Positions 33,338 to 45,262 of a stretch of DNA of 64,000 bases are shown here, piece by piece. This DNA comes from Schizophyllum amplum (Eukaryota > Basidiomycota > Agaricomycetes > Agaricales > Schizophyllaceae): assembly GCA_007026445.1 (NCBI GenBank), contig VDMD01000002.1:2108001-2172000 (forward strand), written 5' to 3'. The notes under the pieces were generated by a model. That model was not told the origin of the DNA. It ran no database searches and worked only from the letters and a program-made list of their open reading frames with translations. Numbering within the stretch: the stretch's first letter is position 1; each line of letters opens with the position of its first letter. Made by a program: the position numbers and the translations under genes.

Positions 33338-35205
33338 ATGCCGTCCGCGACCTACCATCACGCCAACGCGTCCTCACCACCGCTCTCCCCCGTGGCCTAC
33401 ATGCACGACCCCAACCAGCCCGCCGTCAGCTTCGGCGATGCCACCGATCAGATGATCTTTGGCGAGCTCGACTTCGACGACGCGATGGCCAACAACTCCG
33501 TCACCTTCCCCTGGGACCCATCCACCGACTTCGACTTCGACGTGAAGCCGCAGCCGCAGATGCACCATTTCGACATGTATCCGCCTATGCATCAGCAACA
33601 TCCATCGCCGATGTACGCGCCGGACGAGAGCAAGTTCTCGCTGTCAAACTGGATCAACGATACCGATGTGCTCGGTCCCTCATCCCCCATACCCATCCCG
33701 TCCTCTGTCTCGAGCCTATCGCCGTACTCCCCGTTCAACACCAGCCAGCCGCTCCCTCAGGACGGTTTCTCCCCCACCGAGTTCGCTGCCATGCACCCCC
33801 TTCCCATGTCGCCGTCTTCATACGAGGAGATAGACCCCTACCAGCAGCAACGTCGGCGACAGATGGAATCCATGCAGCACGCGGATTCCATCTCTCCCGG
33901 GGACACTACGTTCGCTACTCCAGCTTGGGCCAACGATCTTTGGCATCCTGTCACGCACGCGCCCTCCCCGTCGCCAAGCCGCACTCACGTCCGCCATACA
34001 TCTCTCATGGGTGCTCAGCGGCCGCGCCTTCACAGCCGACACGAGTCGCTGTCCTCGCCACAGTCATTCCAGTCATCCAGTGCACCTTCCATAACGCAGC
34101 GTATGCCGAGCTCCAGTCGGCCGTACAGTCGACGGTCCGAGTCAGTCAGCCAAGACGATCCTGACGCAACCGTACGCCGTCGGAAGCGTGCGGCTCCTTC
34201 AGACAGTTCCCAAGCACATGAGTCAGGCGGTACGTCCTTCGCCGCTGCTACACTTCTTTCATGATCGCTCATTGTTCTCGACACAGCCCCTACCAAGTCC
34301 GAACTGCGCCCGCCTAAGTTGGCACCTTCTGCCTGGCAGCTGTACTTCACGGATTGGATCCAGAGGCAGCAGGCTTCCAGCACACGGAAGCTGAACGTGG
34401 CTCAGGCGGCGAAGGAAGCGGGGCAAGATTATGCTGCCCTTTCCGCGGCAGAGAAGGAGGTATTTGGCCTTTACTTTATGACGTCATCGCATATTTGCTT
34501 ACAGTCGATGCAGCCCTACAAGGCTAGATCGGAGTCCCTGAAGGCGCAGCGCGAGAGAGAGCTTGATGCGTACCTGCGCAAGCTCACTCCTGAGGATATC
34601 AAGCGGGAGAATGTGTTCCGTACGGCGCAACGGAAGGTAAGGTCTTCGTCGTTGTGCCTGCTGGCTAGTGCTTACCCCGCGTGTTATCAGGCGGGGAAAT
34701 CGAGGAAGGGTAACCTTCGCGATCCCAATGGTACGTTACTGTGTCTCCCATCTCGGAGCTATCGCTGACACGGGACCCGTCAGCCCCGAAGAAGCCTCTC
34801 AGCGCATATTTCATGTTTCTCAGCCATATCCGATCGCATCCCCAGCTTGTCAAGGAGATCTTTGGCGATGAACAGGAGACCACACGTCAGAGTTCTCTCG
34901 CGGCGCAATACTGGCGTGAGATGACAGACGAGGGTCGCCGGGTGCGTTGCATCTGCATTGAACTCTCCGTGGGATCCTATGCTGATTGTGATTTGTAGCC
35001 GTTCTTGGCCCAGGCCGAGAAGGACAAGCTCGACTACGAGGCGGCCCGTCGCATGTACGAGGAGGGCACGGTGGCCCCCGGAACCAACATCAACTTCAGT
35101 ATCCTGCAGCAGAGCCCGACGTTCGGGGCCCTGCGCATCGAGTCGGAGAGCGAGGGCGAGGGCTATCGCGCCGCCGATGGTGGGCGCCGCAAGCGCGATA
35201 ACTGA
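33338..35205 (+). CDS. HMG-box protein with two HMG domains
   Basis: Probable nuclear DNA-binding regulator. ATG 33338 opens MPSATYHHANASSPPLSP, followed by a long acidic/Pro/Gln-rich region (FGELDFDDAMANNSVTFPWD). A basic segment VRRRKRAAPSDSSQ precedes the first, divergent HMG-like box: PPKLAPSAWQLYFTDWIQRQ with KLNVAQAAKEAGQDYAALSA. A coiled linker (AQRERELDAYLRKLTPEDIK) leads to the canonical box: DPNAPKKPLSAYFMFLSHIR then SSLAAQYWREMTDEGRRPFL and AEKDKLDYEAARRMYEEG. This double-box layout resembles mitochondrial/nuclear HMG proteins as well as chromatin HMGB types. Stop at 35203-35205; about six exons. Confidence 0.88.
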
Positions 35206-36557
35206 TTTGACGGATAATGTTGTTCTGCTTGTTCTCCTTCTGTTATCCTTATGTCATTCTTCGTTCAGCCATGAACCTGTCTACTCTTTCGCCCCCTCTC
35301 ATTCTTTATCGTCGCCGTTCATGACCTTACGACTTTCATCCTTTATTATTTAGCGTTCCCATTATACCGCCACCAAGGACATTGTACAAGGGTATATACC
35401 TATGCACGCATCTCGTTCTCATCTGTATCATATCTCGATGGACCCGCTGGATGAATGATTATCTAGTTTATTATAAACTGCTCCGCGGAATACACGAATG
35501 GTGGATTGCACTTGGCTAGCGCCTGACATGAATGCGCGCCACAGGAGGAGCGGAGCTGTAAGACTGAGCTTCAGATATCTGTCAGGGTGTCGGCGAGTTG
35601 TGAGGACATCCTTCTCATGTCATGATGAGCTCACTGCACCGCCGATCGAGGCTGGGTACTCCCGCGATAGTAGTCGCCGATTATGCGAGACGCAGGAGAC
35701 GCGCCGAGCCAGGAGGGCAATTAGACTCTAGGGCCGGAGACCCATGCCGGCAAACGACGCAGTACGGCGGCTGAGTCATGCAGGCTACTAGGGCCAAGGG
35801 GAGGCTTACCGGATGAGTCAAAGCTTCCCGCGTATCCCGACAGGAAGGCAGTTGACTGCCTTTATTGTGCGCCTGGGAGCGGGCACAGCAGCGGTGCTTA
35901 CTCGCCGCGATCAACTGCGATGAGGATCATGAGGAAGCTGGCGTGGACCTGACGCGTCCCATCGTTCAATAGCGAGTCCTATGGCCGAAACGGCCTCGGA
36001 ATACTGTCAAGGGCGAACAAATCCGTGCAACCGTCGGTGACATCCCAACTGTCACGCCGCGCTGCGTGGCAGAACACATGCGATTGCATGGTAGTGCGGG
36101 ATGTGAGCTTCCGATGCGGTGCATTGAAGGATGCAGATGAGTCTTGCTTTGTCGAAGGCCTGGGAAGGTGCGGAACAGGGTCTTTCTCGTGTGACCCAAG
36201 GAAAAATCGAGGGGCCGCTCTGTTCGCATCATATGAGAGGTAAGGGATGGCGGAGCTGTTCAGCATGCCTCGAACTGGAAGCAGCGGTGTGTTCCATGGC
36301 TACGACCCGTAGGATAGTAGCAGAACAAGGTTTGGGTGCGAGCATCGTGTTTTCTGCTGATAGCTCGTGTTGATGCACGAGGTGTTGCGCCCCAACAGGA
36401 CCTGATTTGGAAGGTTTTTCCAGTCGTGACAGTCACGTGATGGCGTTTAAGGTGAGGTTTGCGCGGAGAAAAGGCTCATCGATAGCGGTGGCGATCTATG
36501 GCACAGAGTCGTGTACATGCAGATGATTGCGGTGGCGGGAGCACGATGGCACGAGAA
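35206..36557. other. Long gene-free stretch
   Basis: About 1.35 kb. The first ~250 bases look like AT-rich 3' untranslated sequence of the HMG gene. The rest has only short frames on both strands (the longest, minus 35979-36266, starts with ATG but has no domain or splice support). No repeat or RNA gene recognised. Confidence 0.4.
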
Positions 36558-37237
36558 ATTTATGCGGCCGGATGGAGTGGCAAGCGCAGGACCATCTTCT
36601 GATGCGGCGCACCATCTTCGATGAACTGTTCACCCTGTGAAAAAGCAGCGTATTCGGTAAGTCACAACGGGCACAAAGGCGCTTCTGTCACTCACCACGG
36701 GCTCGTATCCGAACCTGCGAACAATGGTGGCGGCGTTAGCGTATATACACACAAAGACGCACCAGCGGGCTCACTTTGCGTAGAAACCCTTCACGTATAG
36801 TTGAGAATGGCAGGCAATCTCCGCGGTAGCTGCATCGGGCTGTGTTGCTGCGACGTGACGGCGCACCCAGTCATGAAGCGCGTGAACGAGCGCACGGCCG
36901 AAGCGGTATTGGCGGTACTCCTTGAGGACGGCGAGCCGAGTCAGTTTGTAGTACGTCGCGCCGGGGGGTATGATAGCGCGGATCGTTCCGATCGGAGTGA
37001 GCGAAGGCGTCAGTCGAAGCAGGATGTGTCCGGTGGCTGGATTATCGTCGTGCCTTCAATAGCCATATCAGCAGACAATGCTTGTTCTATGGTGAATGAG
37101 TCATTACTCGTCGAACTCTGTCGAGATGGGGAATTCTTGCTCGTCGAAGAAGACCCGAGTGCGCACTGCGAAGCATTGTGATTTGGCGCCGCGCGTCTCC
37201 GCGACGATGAGTTCATGCGAGGGCACGTCCGAGGACA
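36558..37237 (-). CDS. GNAT-family N-acetyltransferase
   Basis: Acetyl-CoA-dependent acyltransferase of the GNAT fold; the acceptor is unknown. ATG 37237 opens MSSDVPSHELIVAETRG, continuing SQCFAVRTRVFFDEQEFPIS. An intron (GTAATG to ATCCAG) joins to TGHILLRLTPSLTPIGTIRA, the central strand, then YYKLTRLAVLKEYRQYRFGR and ALVHALHDWV, where RQYRFGRA is the CoA pyrophosphate loop (R/QxxGxA). The last parts read EIACHSQLYVKGFYAK, then GYEPV...EQFIEDGAPHQKMVLRLP, with the stop at 36558-36560. Resembles bacterial YjcF/ElaA-like acetyltransferases. It is divergent from the MCC beta gene, with about 350 bases between starts. Confidence 0.85.
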
Positions 37238-37588
37238 TGTGGGATCAAACGGCTGTATGGAGGATCAGATATGTGCAGAGAGAAAAGCGCTCTGCACTGC
37301 GGCGCGGCGTGACGGATGTCGATGAAGGGCAGTCGAAGTCTCACTTGAACAATGTGGTGGCCAACGTGAGTCAGAAGAAAACGTACAGAAATGACTAGGA
37401 GATGACTGGGATGATCGTTCCGTCAGTAATGAGCGGTGGTACGTACGTCCTTGGGATGTAATGAGCCCGGGGTTCGTGGTGGACAATGGCAAGTTCGACT
37501 TGCGCTTGGTCGGCCCGACAATCCGGCGATCGACCTTCCCCGCATTAGATCCGAGCACGCCCCGCATTCGCTTGTTTACATCCCCACC
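37238..37588. promoter_or_regulatory. Divergent promoter region of the GNAT and MCC beta genes
   Basis: 351 bases between the two start codons. No TATA box is obvious on either strand. Bidirectional use is inferred from the arrangement. Confidence 0.4.
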
Positions 37589-40072
37589 ATGTCTGCTGGA
37601 TGCGCTGCTCAAATTCGATGTGCCGCGAAGAGCAGGGCTACACGGAGTGTCCTTCTACACCACACGAAAACAGCGCCACGGAGGTCTTACCATGCCGGGG
37701 TCCTACCGTCGCTTTTGACGCCGTCCTCCCCCGAGTTCCGCGAGAAGCAGGTGTGTTACATCGTCCTGCGAGATCATTCTCAGGCTCACTGCTCTCTGGA
37801 TGGCCGCAGGCAAGTATGGACGTCCTAGTGAAGGATCTGGAAGATAAGCTCGCGCACGCACGGCAGGGCGGAGGGCCCAAGGCCGCAGAGCGCATGCGCG
37901 GGAAGGGAAAGAAGCTGCCACGAGAACGGTACGCATAAATCACGCCTTCTGGTTCGACGGAATGCTGATCAGGTGCTACCCGGACGCTGCTTGCACGACG
38001 CTTCTTGGCTCTTGACAATCCGGTTCCCCAGATTATCTCTGCTCCTTGACAAGCACACGCCCTTCCTCGAGCTATCTGCGCTCGCCGCACACGATGTCTA
38101 TCCGGAGAGCATACCAGGAGCGGGGATAATCACCGGTATTGGCCGAATCGCGGGTCGAGAATGCGTTGTAGTTGTGAACGACGCGACGGTGAAGGGTGGC
38201 TCGTACTATCCATTGACGGTGAGGATCCCCTCGGTCACTTGACTGTCTGCCTCTTTCTCTCGGATTGCGGGCTGATCGCGGAGTTTTTTAGGTCAAGAAA
38301 CATCTTCGCGCCCAAGAAATAGCAAAGGAACATGGCTTACCTTGCGTCTACATCGGTAAGGCTCTTCGACTCGCTGTCATTCTCTGGTGTTAACGAGTTC
38401 GCGACGCAGTCGAGTCTGGAGGCGCGGCCCTACCTTATCAGGCCGATGTATTCCCCGACAGGGAACACTTTGGCAGGATTTTCTACAACATGGTGGGTCT
38501 CGCGCCTTGACAGCCACACTTACGGGCTGACTCCCTCGCCTTCGTATCATTAGGCCCAGATGTCCGCCCTTGGGATTCCACAGGTTGCCGTAGTACACGG
38601 TATCAGCGTGGCTGGAGGCGCCTACGTTCCCGCGATGGCAGATGAAAATATCATTGTGCGTGACCAAGGACGTATCTTCCTTGCAGGCCCGCCACTGGTC
38701 CGCGCGGCCACGGGAGAGGAGGTTGACGATGAACACCTGGGCGGTGGCTTGATGCACTCCAGCGAGAGCGGTGTGACGGACCATCTTGCTCGAGATGACG
38801 AGCACGCTATCGAAATTGCGAGGGGCATTGTGGGCGACTTGGGAGCGGCAGGTGGTGTTGCACTCCCAGTAAGCGTTGCATGGGCTGACCTACGGCGCAA
38901 CGCTGATCCTTTGAAAAGCCATCACGCACACCGGAAGACCCGCGCTACCCCGCAGACGAGCTACACGGAATCGTTGGCACAGACGTGCGGCAGGGGTTCG
39001 ACATGCGGGATGTGATTGCGCGTATCGTAGACGGGAGCCGATTCAGAGAGTTCAAGAAGGAGTATGGGCCGACCATCGTCACCGTGAGTCTCCGCTTCGA
39101 ACATATCTCCGTCGAACATGATACTATGCAAGACGCAGGGCTTCGCACACGTCCACGGCTATGAAGTCGGCATCGTGGCCAATAACGGTATTCTCTTCTC
39201 GCCGTCGGCCTTGAAGGCGACCCACTTCATTCAGCTGTGTTCGCAGCGGAAGATCCCGCTTTTGTTCTTGGTGAATGTGACCGGTGAGCGCAGAATGATT
39301 CTTGGCTAGCGAGCAGTGCTGAGTTTTCATCGTAAGGTTACATGGTCGGCTCGAAGGCTGAGCGCGGCGGGATCGCAAAGGACGGTAAGGCGACGTAGAT
39401 GGTTGTCTGAATATTGTTGACGTGTCAAAGGCGCGAAGATGGTCCGCGCGGTGGCGTGTGCAGACGTACCAAAGCTGACGGTCGTTGTCGGTGGGAGCTT
39501 TGGTGCAGGGAATTACGGTGCGCCTGTTGATCTACCAAAGAAAATGCAAGACTGACGAAGGGCTTAGGCATGGCTGGACGGGCGGTGAGCCGATGAGCTT
39601 ACGGGGTTACGCTGCTCATGTTCGCTGATTGCGCGTCCAGTACTCTCCCCGATTTCTGTGGATGTGGCCGGTAAGTAGGGACAAACAATTGAAGAAACCC
39701 GCCGCTCACAGAATGTCGTCGTAGAACGCCAAGGTCAGCGTCATGGGTGCCGGTCAGCTTTCGCAGGTTATGGCCCAGGTCTCGAAGTGAGTCAGATGAC
39801 GGGCCAGTCATCTCTGCGTACCATTTTAACCTGTCTCCGACGCCAGAGACCCGGCGCAACACGCTCAGCTGAAGGCGCACATCGAAGAACAGTCGACGGC
39901 GCTGTACTCGACAGCACGGCTGTGGGACGACGGCGTCATCCGTCCGACAGACACTCGCGATGTCGTTGGGCTTGCCCTTGGACTGTCAGCACGGTCGAGG
40001 GCAGGGGGATCAGGCGCGCCACCGACAACATGGGATGGAGACGGCAAAGGATTCGGTGTCTTCAGGATGTGA
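37589..40072 (+). CDS. MCCB: 3-Methylcrotonyl-CoA carboxylase beta subunit, mitochondrial
   Basis: Carboxyltransferase half of the biotin enzyme that carboxylates 3-methylcrotonyl-CoA in leucine breakdown. ATG 37589 starts a presequence rich in Arg/Ala/Ser. Domain order: [80 protein letters not shown], the acyl-CoA site [20 protein letters not shown], then [20 protein letters not shown]. The C-terminal half has [40 protein letters not shown] and [18 protein letters not shown], spliced on to [20 protein letters not shown]. Stop at 40070-40072. More than ten short introns, all consistent with an intact gene. Confidence 0.94.
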
Positions 40073-40407
40073 GGCGGTCAATACTGGGAACGGTTTGCGT
40101 CGGATTTCGAGGTTGCCGGCAGAAGAGCACTACGGTCGTAGACATACTATGTACGGTTCCTTGCACTCGGACATGAATATCATCTGGAAGCAGACCCATG
40201 GAAGCCCTTTTTCACTATGAAGCAGATTGTAGCACTTTCAAGATGCAGGATAGGTCGAAGACAAGCTGAGATAAGAGACGAAAGCAAGCAAGCAGGAGGC
40301 AAGCACTGCCAAGCAGCGACAAATGCATCCGGACAGGCACGCATCGGGAACTCGGCACGGATATCCGAGGCTCCATTGTTCTCCAGTGACCGTCGACAAG
40401 CGCTCTC
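40073..40407. other. Short intergenic region between tandem genes
   Basis: 335 bases separating MCC beta from MLH3 in the same direction. Nothing distinctive seen. Confidence 0.4.
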
Positions 40408-43400
40408 ATGTACGGCGTGCTGGAACAACTACCTGCCGAAACTAGGACACGTCTACGGTCTACTCAAATTCTTACATCTCTCCCTCAGATTGTATCCGAA
40501 CTCGTACAGAACGCACTAGACGCTGGCGCGCGACATGTCGACGTTGGCGTGAATAGCGAGGAGTACAGCTGCTGGGTGCGCGACGACGGCTGTGGAATGG
40601 GCCGAGGGGACCTAGATATTATCGCACGGGGCAGCGACGGTGGAAGATACGGTATGCAGCGTCCAGATTGGCTCCGGTACAGGTACTGAGAATGATGAAC
40701 AGGCTCGTCCAAAACGTACGCGCCCGACCAGGTCGGAGTGCAAGCTACGTTTGGCTTTCGCGGAGAAGGTTGCTATGGCTTTTGCACCCCACCTGCAGGA
40801 TGATGCTGAGCTGGCTACCCAGCTCTCGCGTCAGCAGCCGATCTATGCTGCCTGGAGATCGCGTCGCGCACTGCGCGTTCACGGGAATGCTGGTCCGTCA
40901 TTTTGAAGGTGCGTCCTTCTGCAATTTCTGTCGCAGCTTCTGATATCAAGTTTAGGATGGCAAGAGCCTGTATAACGGTCCTGCCGTTCGCTGGCGTCGC
41001 GAGACGCCTGGCACCGTAGTATGCGTACGGGATGCATTTTACAACGTGCGTCCGGCGACAGTTGTCTACGAAATTGGCGCATATATTCAAGTTTGATCTT
41101 TCAGCTTCCTGTGCGACGACGCTCGCATCCACCGGCGCTTCGTACGCTTGAGCTCATTCGCCAGGAGCTCGGCACATACGCGCTTGTCTTTCCGCAAGTC
41201 ACTTTCAGCTTGGAGAACACGAGCCGTACCCAGCAGACCACATCTACTAGCACGAATGTGTTCCGGATACCGGCTGTATGTGCAAGTCATTCGTCTCGCA
41301 CTAGAGCTCATAATTTGTCAGACTGGTTCAATGTTGACGACCTTCAGACATGTTCACGGACGTGCATTGGTCCAGGTGAGTGGCATTCGACATCCTTAAT
41401 TCAATGGTGTTCATGAGTTTACACCAGCACGTCGACGAGATCAAAGTTGAGCAAGGTCGTCTATCCATTGAAGGTTTTATCAGCCTGGAAGGCTCAACCT
41501 CGAAGGTGAGTTACAATGTGCTTGGAGTGCATCATCAACCTTGGGTGCCAATCTGATGACTGTCAGGCGCATCAGTTTCTATGCATGTCTTTTCCCTTCT
41601 AGCACATTTGATATCTGACTGCCAATAGACGTCAACTCCCACCCCCTCGCGCCGAACGACCTGCATCGCCTCGTCGAACAGCGCTTCTCAGCAAGCTCCT
41701 TCGGCAAACATGCGCTCGACGAGGATGGGCAGAATGATCTACCGCTAGCTAGTAAGGATTTACCGTTCTGAGTTGCTCTGTCGCCGTCTGACAGTTCCTG
41801 GAAGCTGTTCGACGTTCACCCAGGAAAAGCGCAAAGAAACCTGTGTATGTTCTGAATCTTACAATACCCCTACACCAAATCGACAATTGCCTCGAACCTG
41901 CCAAAGCGGAGGTCAACTTTGAGGTGGGTGTACACCCTTTCGTCTTTCTTTTTTTCTTCAGCCGTAACATGCTGAAGAAGTGGTTCACGACAGGACAGGC
42001 GCAGCGTCACCGACCTCCTCGATACGACCATATCCTCATTCTTAACTCGCAACGGGTTCCGAGCAGCGACGCCGTCACCACGCAAGCGTCGAAAGATAGC
42101 ATACGATGATGACAACTTCGACGTAAGCCCAATCAAGAGGACGAGGAGCATGGCCAAGAAGGTCTCGGCGCCGGTGTACATTCCTCGTGCATCCTCATTC
42201 CCTGCAAGCGGTTGCGTCCAGGATGGCGGCAACGTGCAGAGTGCTTTCGCCCATGCGCAAAACGTCGGCAACGATGTGAAGAACACCGAGCACGACAGGG
42301 AGGAAGAGTTGTGGACGGACGAGATCACAGGCGAGGTCTACATCATAGACAAGCGCTCCGGCAACTCGTATCGCCAAAATGACGAGCGTTATCACGACAC
42401 AGCAGCGTCGGAGGCCAGAGAAGATGACCACGAGCGCAGAGGACCGCGTCGCACGCTCAAACTGGGGCACCAGTCAACCACAGCGCCTGGTGAGACCCCC
42501 TCATGGATCCGAAAAGCACTCGAGGCATGCTTAATTTACGCGACTGCATTACCGCAATCCCATCTAACCCCCTTTCCAGGCCAATCAAGTGTACGCGCCA
42601 GCACAATCGCGCGTGAGAAGCGTAGAGACGAGCTCGTTACCACGCGGCACCCCCGACGGACAGCAAGAGCCGTCCAAGGCGCTGAGCTTCCAGCAGCGCC
42701 GCATGCTCCAGGAGCAGCAGTCTCGCCCGCATCGAGCGCAGAGTCGGAGCGGGCAAGAGGAACGCCAGGCGTACCAGTTCGGCATAGACGATCTGCGGCG
42801 TGCGCGCGTCATCGCGCAGGTGGACTGCAAGTTCGTCGCGTGCTTGATGTGTCCGGGAACGGGCGGGGAGGACGATGCTGGGGACGCTGGGAAAGGCGGC
42901 GGCGGAGATGTGAATGGCGACCGCGGAGATGGACATGGCGAGAGAGAGGGCACTTCTAGCCGCCTTGGTCTGGTCCTGATTGACCAGCACGCGGCGGACG
43001 AGCGCGTGCGCGTCGAGCGCTACTTGCGCGAACTGTGCGCTGGCTTTACCGCTGCCCGCGCAGGCTTGGAGGGCGTGCGCCGGCGCGTCCTCGACCCACC
43101 GAAAGCTGTCCTGCTCACGCGCGAAGAGCGTCAGCAGCTTCTCAACATCGAGAAGCGACGTGCCTTCTGCTGGTGGGGGTTTCAATTCGTGGATGCAGAG
43201 GCAAGTGAAGCAAGCGGGGGCCATGAGGGATGGATGGACGATGATGATGTGGGTGAATGCGCGTATGCGCAGGTGGAGGTGCATGCTGTGCCAGAGGTTG
43301 TTGCGGAGAAGGTATGTCATCGAATTCAATCTTGTTTCTCCGCCCGGATTTGGCCTGGTTCCCTTGTTCGAATTTGACCGCGTTGCCTGTTCGAAACCGA

Positions 43401-43926
43401 GATCAAATACTGAAGAGTATAACTGCAGCTCTTGCTCGATAACGAGCTGCGGGACCTGGTGAAGGGATACCTCGCCAAACTCGACGAAGAAGCTCCACCG
43501 CTTCCCCGCGCTTTCGACAGCACATCTGGGTGGCTCAAGTCCCTGCGCTGGTGCCCAAGAGAGCTGGTAGACCTCATTAACTCGAAGGCGTGTCGGGGTA
43601 CGTGCCTCTTACTTTGACCTCACTTTGAGCAATGTCTGACCTTCGCTGCTTTCATCTGTCCGTTGGTGCAACCTCGCAGGAGCCATCATGTTCAACGACC
43701 CGCTGTCTATTGCTCAGTGCGAGAAGCTTATTGGGAAGCTATCGGAGACGGCATTTCCATTCCAGTGCGCGCATGGGAGGTGAGCTGGAGGAATGTCGGC
43801 GAGGAGCTGGGCAACGTGAGGCTGACCGATGAATTGTCTAGACCTTCACTTGTTCCTCTCATAGACATAGGCGGGAAGGCGTCCAGCCGGCCGCGTCCTG
43901 CCTTGGATTGGGGGAGTTTAGAGTAG
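40408..43926 (+). CDS. MLH3: DNA mismatch repair protein MLH3 (MutL homologue endonuclease)
   Basis: ATPase and metal-dependent endonuclease; with MLH1 it acts in mismatch repair and resolves meiotic crossovers. ATG 40408 opens MYGVLEQLPAETRTRLRSTQ. The GHKI ATPase motifs are LVQNALDAGARHVDVGV and VRDDGCGMG; splicing at GAAG/CTCTCG completes TFGFRGEALASAADL. VCVRDAFYNLPVRRR follows. After a charged linker the C-terminal endonuclease domain carries LVLIDQHAADERVRVERYLR (DQHAx2Ex4E), ACRGAIMFNDPLSIAQCEKL and FPFQCAHGRPSLVPL, so the metal-site motifs are complete. Stop at 43924-43926. The linker contains a Gly/Asp-rich stretch around 42870-42950. Confidence 0.93.
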
Positions 43927-44171
43927 GTCGGCGCAAGTAGCATCGGGCATGTCGATGGCCACTCGTCCACCACTCCACTCGACTTAGAGCCACAACACCG
44001 GCAGACTCCGCGTAGCAGTGGAGTTCCCATTCGATGCTTGAGCGGCCTTGAGAGCTTCACACCGAGGAAGTGGGAGTTCAACAGATTAGATGTGCATTCG
44101 ATAAGTTATGCGGCGACGATTGTGTAAGTACAATACAAGTGTTACATTTCTTGCTTCGCTTCGCGGTCCAT

Positions 44172-44664
44172 TTAGATCCCATGCATGCCCTTTCCCCTGT
44201 TGTCGATGGTGTTGCTGCCCATGGCAGCGTTCCGGCCGAGCTGCTTGCCCGTTTCGCGGTCGAACTTCTCGCCGACACGAGCGTGGCCATCCTCAATAAT
44301 CTTCTTCACAACATCGTCATCTCGCGCGGTGCCGAAGACAGCCTCGAGCTGCTGCTTTGATGCACGGCCGAGGATTCCCTGGTTGCCCTGATTCGAGAAG
44401 TAGACTTCGAAGGCTGAGAGGGGACGCGCGGTCAGTTGCGCGCGCGGACAAAGAGCTCGTGATCACGCACCGTCAACGACTTCTACGAGCGGGATTGTTG
44501 TGTCGCCCTCCTTGTACTGCTTGTACTGAAGGGGATTGTCAGATCGGCCCATCGGGGGCGGCGCGCGACGCGGAGCTCACCTCGTCGGCGTTGACGATGA
44601 TGATGTACTCGTCCGTGGACTGAGAGTCGGGCTTGTACACGACCTTGGTGATGTTCTTCGTCAT
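44172..44664 (-). CDS. SBDS-domain small protein, Rtc3-like
   Basis: Single-domain relative of the Shwachman-Bodian-Diamond protein N-terminus, like yeast Rtc3/YHR087W, implicated in RNA metabolism and stress. ATG 44664 opens MTKNITKVVYKPDSQSTDEY, then IIIVNADE; the next exon gives YKQYKEGDTTIPLVEVVD and the next AFEVYFSNQGNQGILGRASK, followed by QQLEAVFGTAREDDVVKKII. It ends NTIDNRGKGMHGI with the stop at 44172. Three exons at least. The length is typical of the group. A TATA-like box (44755-44763, CTATATAG) lies about 95 bases upstream. Confidence 0.9.
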
Positions 44665-44754
44665 GATGGGCGGTATGAATGAGGTGGTGGTGTGAGAGTT
44701 GTTGGTGTTTGTGTTCGATGGGGAGAGTGGGGAGGGCGAGAACGCGAAAGGCGG

Positions 44755-44763
44755 TCTATATAG
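44755..44763 (-). promoter_or_regulatory. TATA-like box of the SBDS-domain gene
   Basis: Minus strand reads CTATATAGA about 95 bases upstream of ATG 44664, preceding a pyrimidine-rich leader. Confidence 0.45.
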
Positions 44764-45262
44764 GCCCGCGGAGGTCCATGATGTCACGGCTCTTTCGCCT
44801 GACGTCACGCGCCGTGAGCATCCACATGGCGCGACGAGGTCGAGCTCCTGGCCCGCGTCACGCTCGAGCATCGCATCGATGGCGCGCGAATTGCTGCATC
44901 GATATCCGCGGCCAGCCGAGTATTGTCCAAATACTTCGGGACTTCAGATTCGGCTGAGATTACCTTGACTCACTGCGACTCAGGCCCTATATCTTGAGAC
45001 TCACGCAATGGACCAACAATGGACCCATTATTCTAGGTCAATTAGTCTATATACAGACTTGCTGCCTACAGACAATGATTTGCTATTAGTTACAAACAGT
45101 TCACTATATCCTACAGAAATGGCAAGACGCGCACACGACACGAACACCGCCGAAAAGGCTCTGAAGGTAACGAACGGGCACGAGAGAATACCTACGCCAC
45201 AGTACGAGAAATAGGTCCTGGACGAGCGGCCATGCGAGAGACAGACGCACTCCTACGATTCG
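44764..45262. other. Intergenic
   Basis: About 500 bases between the SBDS-gene promoter and the end of the next minus-strand gene. AT-rich around 45030-45120. No gene seen. Confidence 0.4.

Noticed and set aside
37180..37237. Possible frameshift at the start of the GNAT gene
   Set aside because: On careful reading of the bases the frame from ATG 37237 runs straight into SQCFAVRTRVFFDEQEF; no frameshift.
40720..40850. Possible loss of the FGFRGEAL motif in MLH3
   Set aside because: A normal intron from GAAG/GTTGCT to CCCAG restores GFRGEALASAADL.
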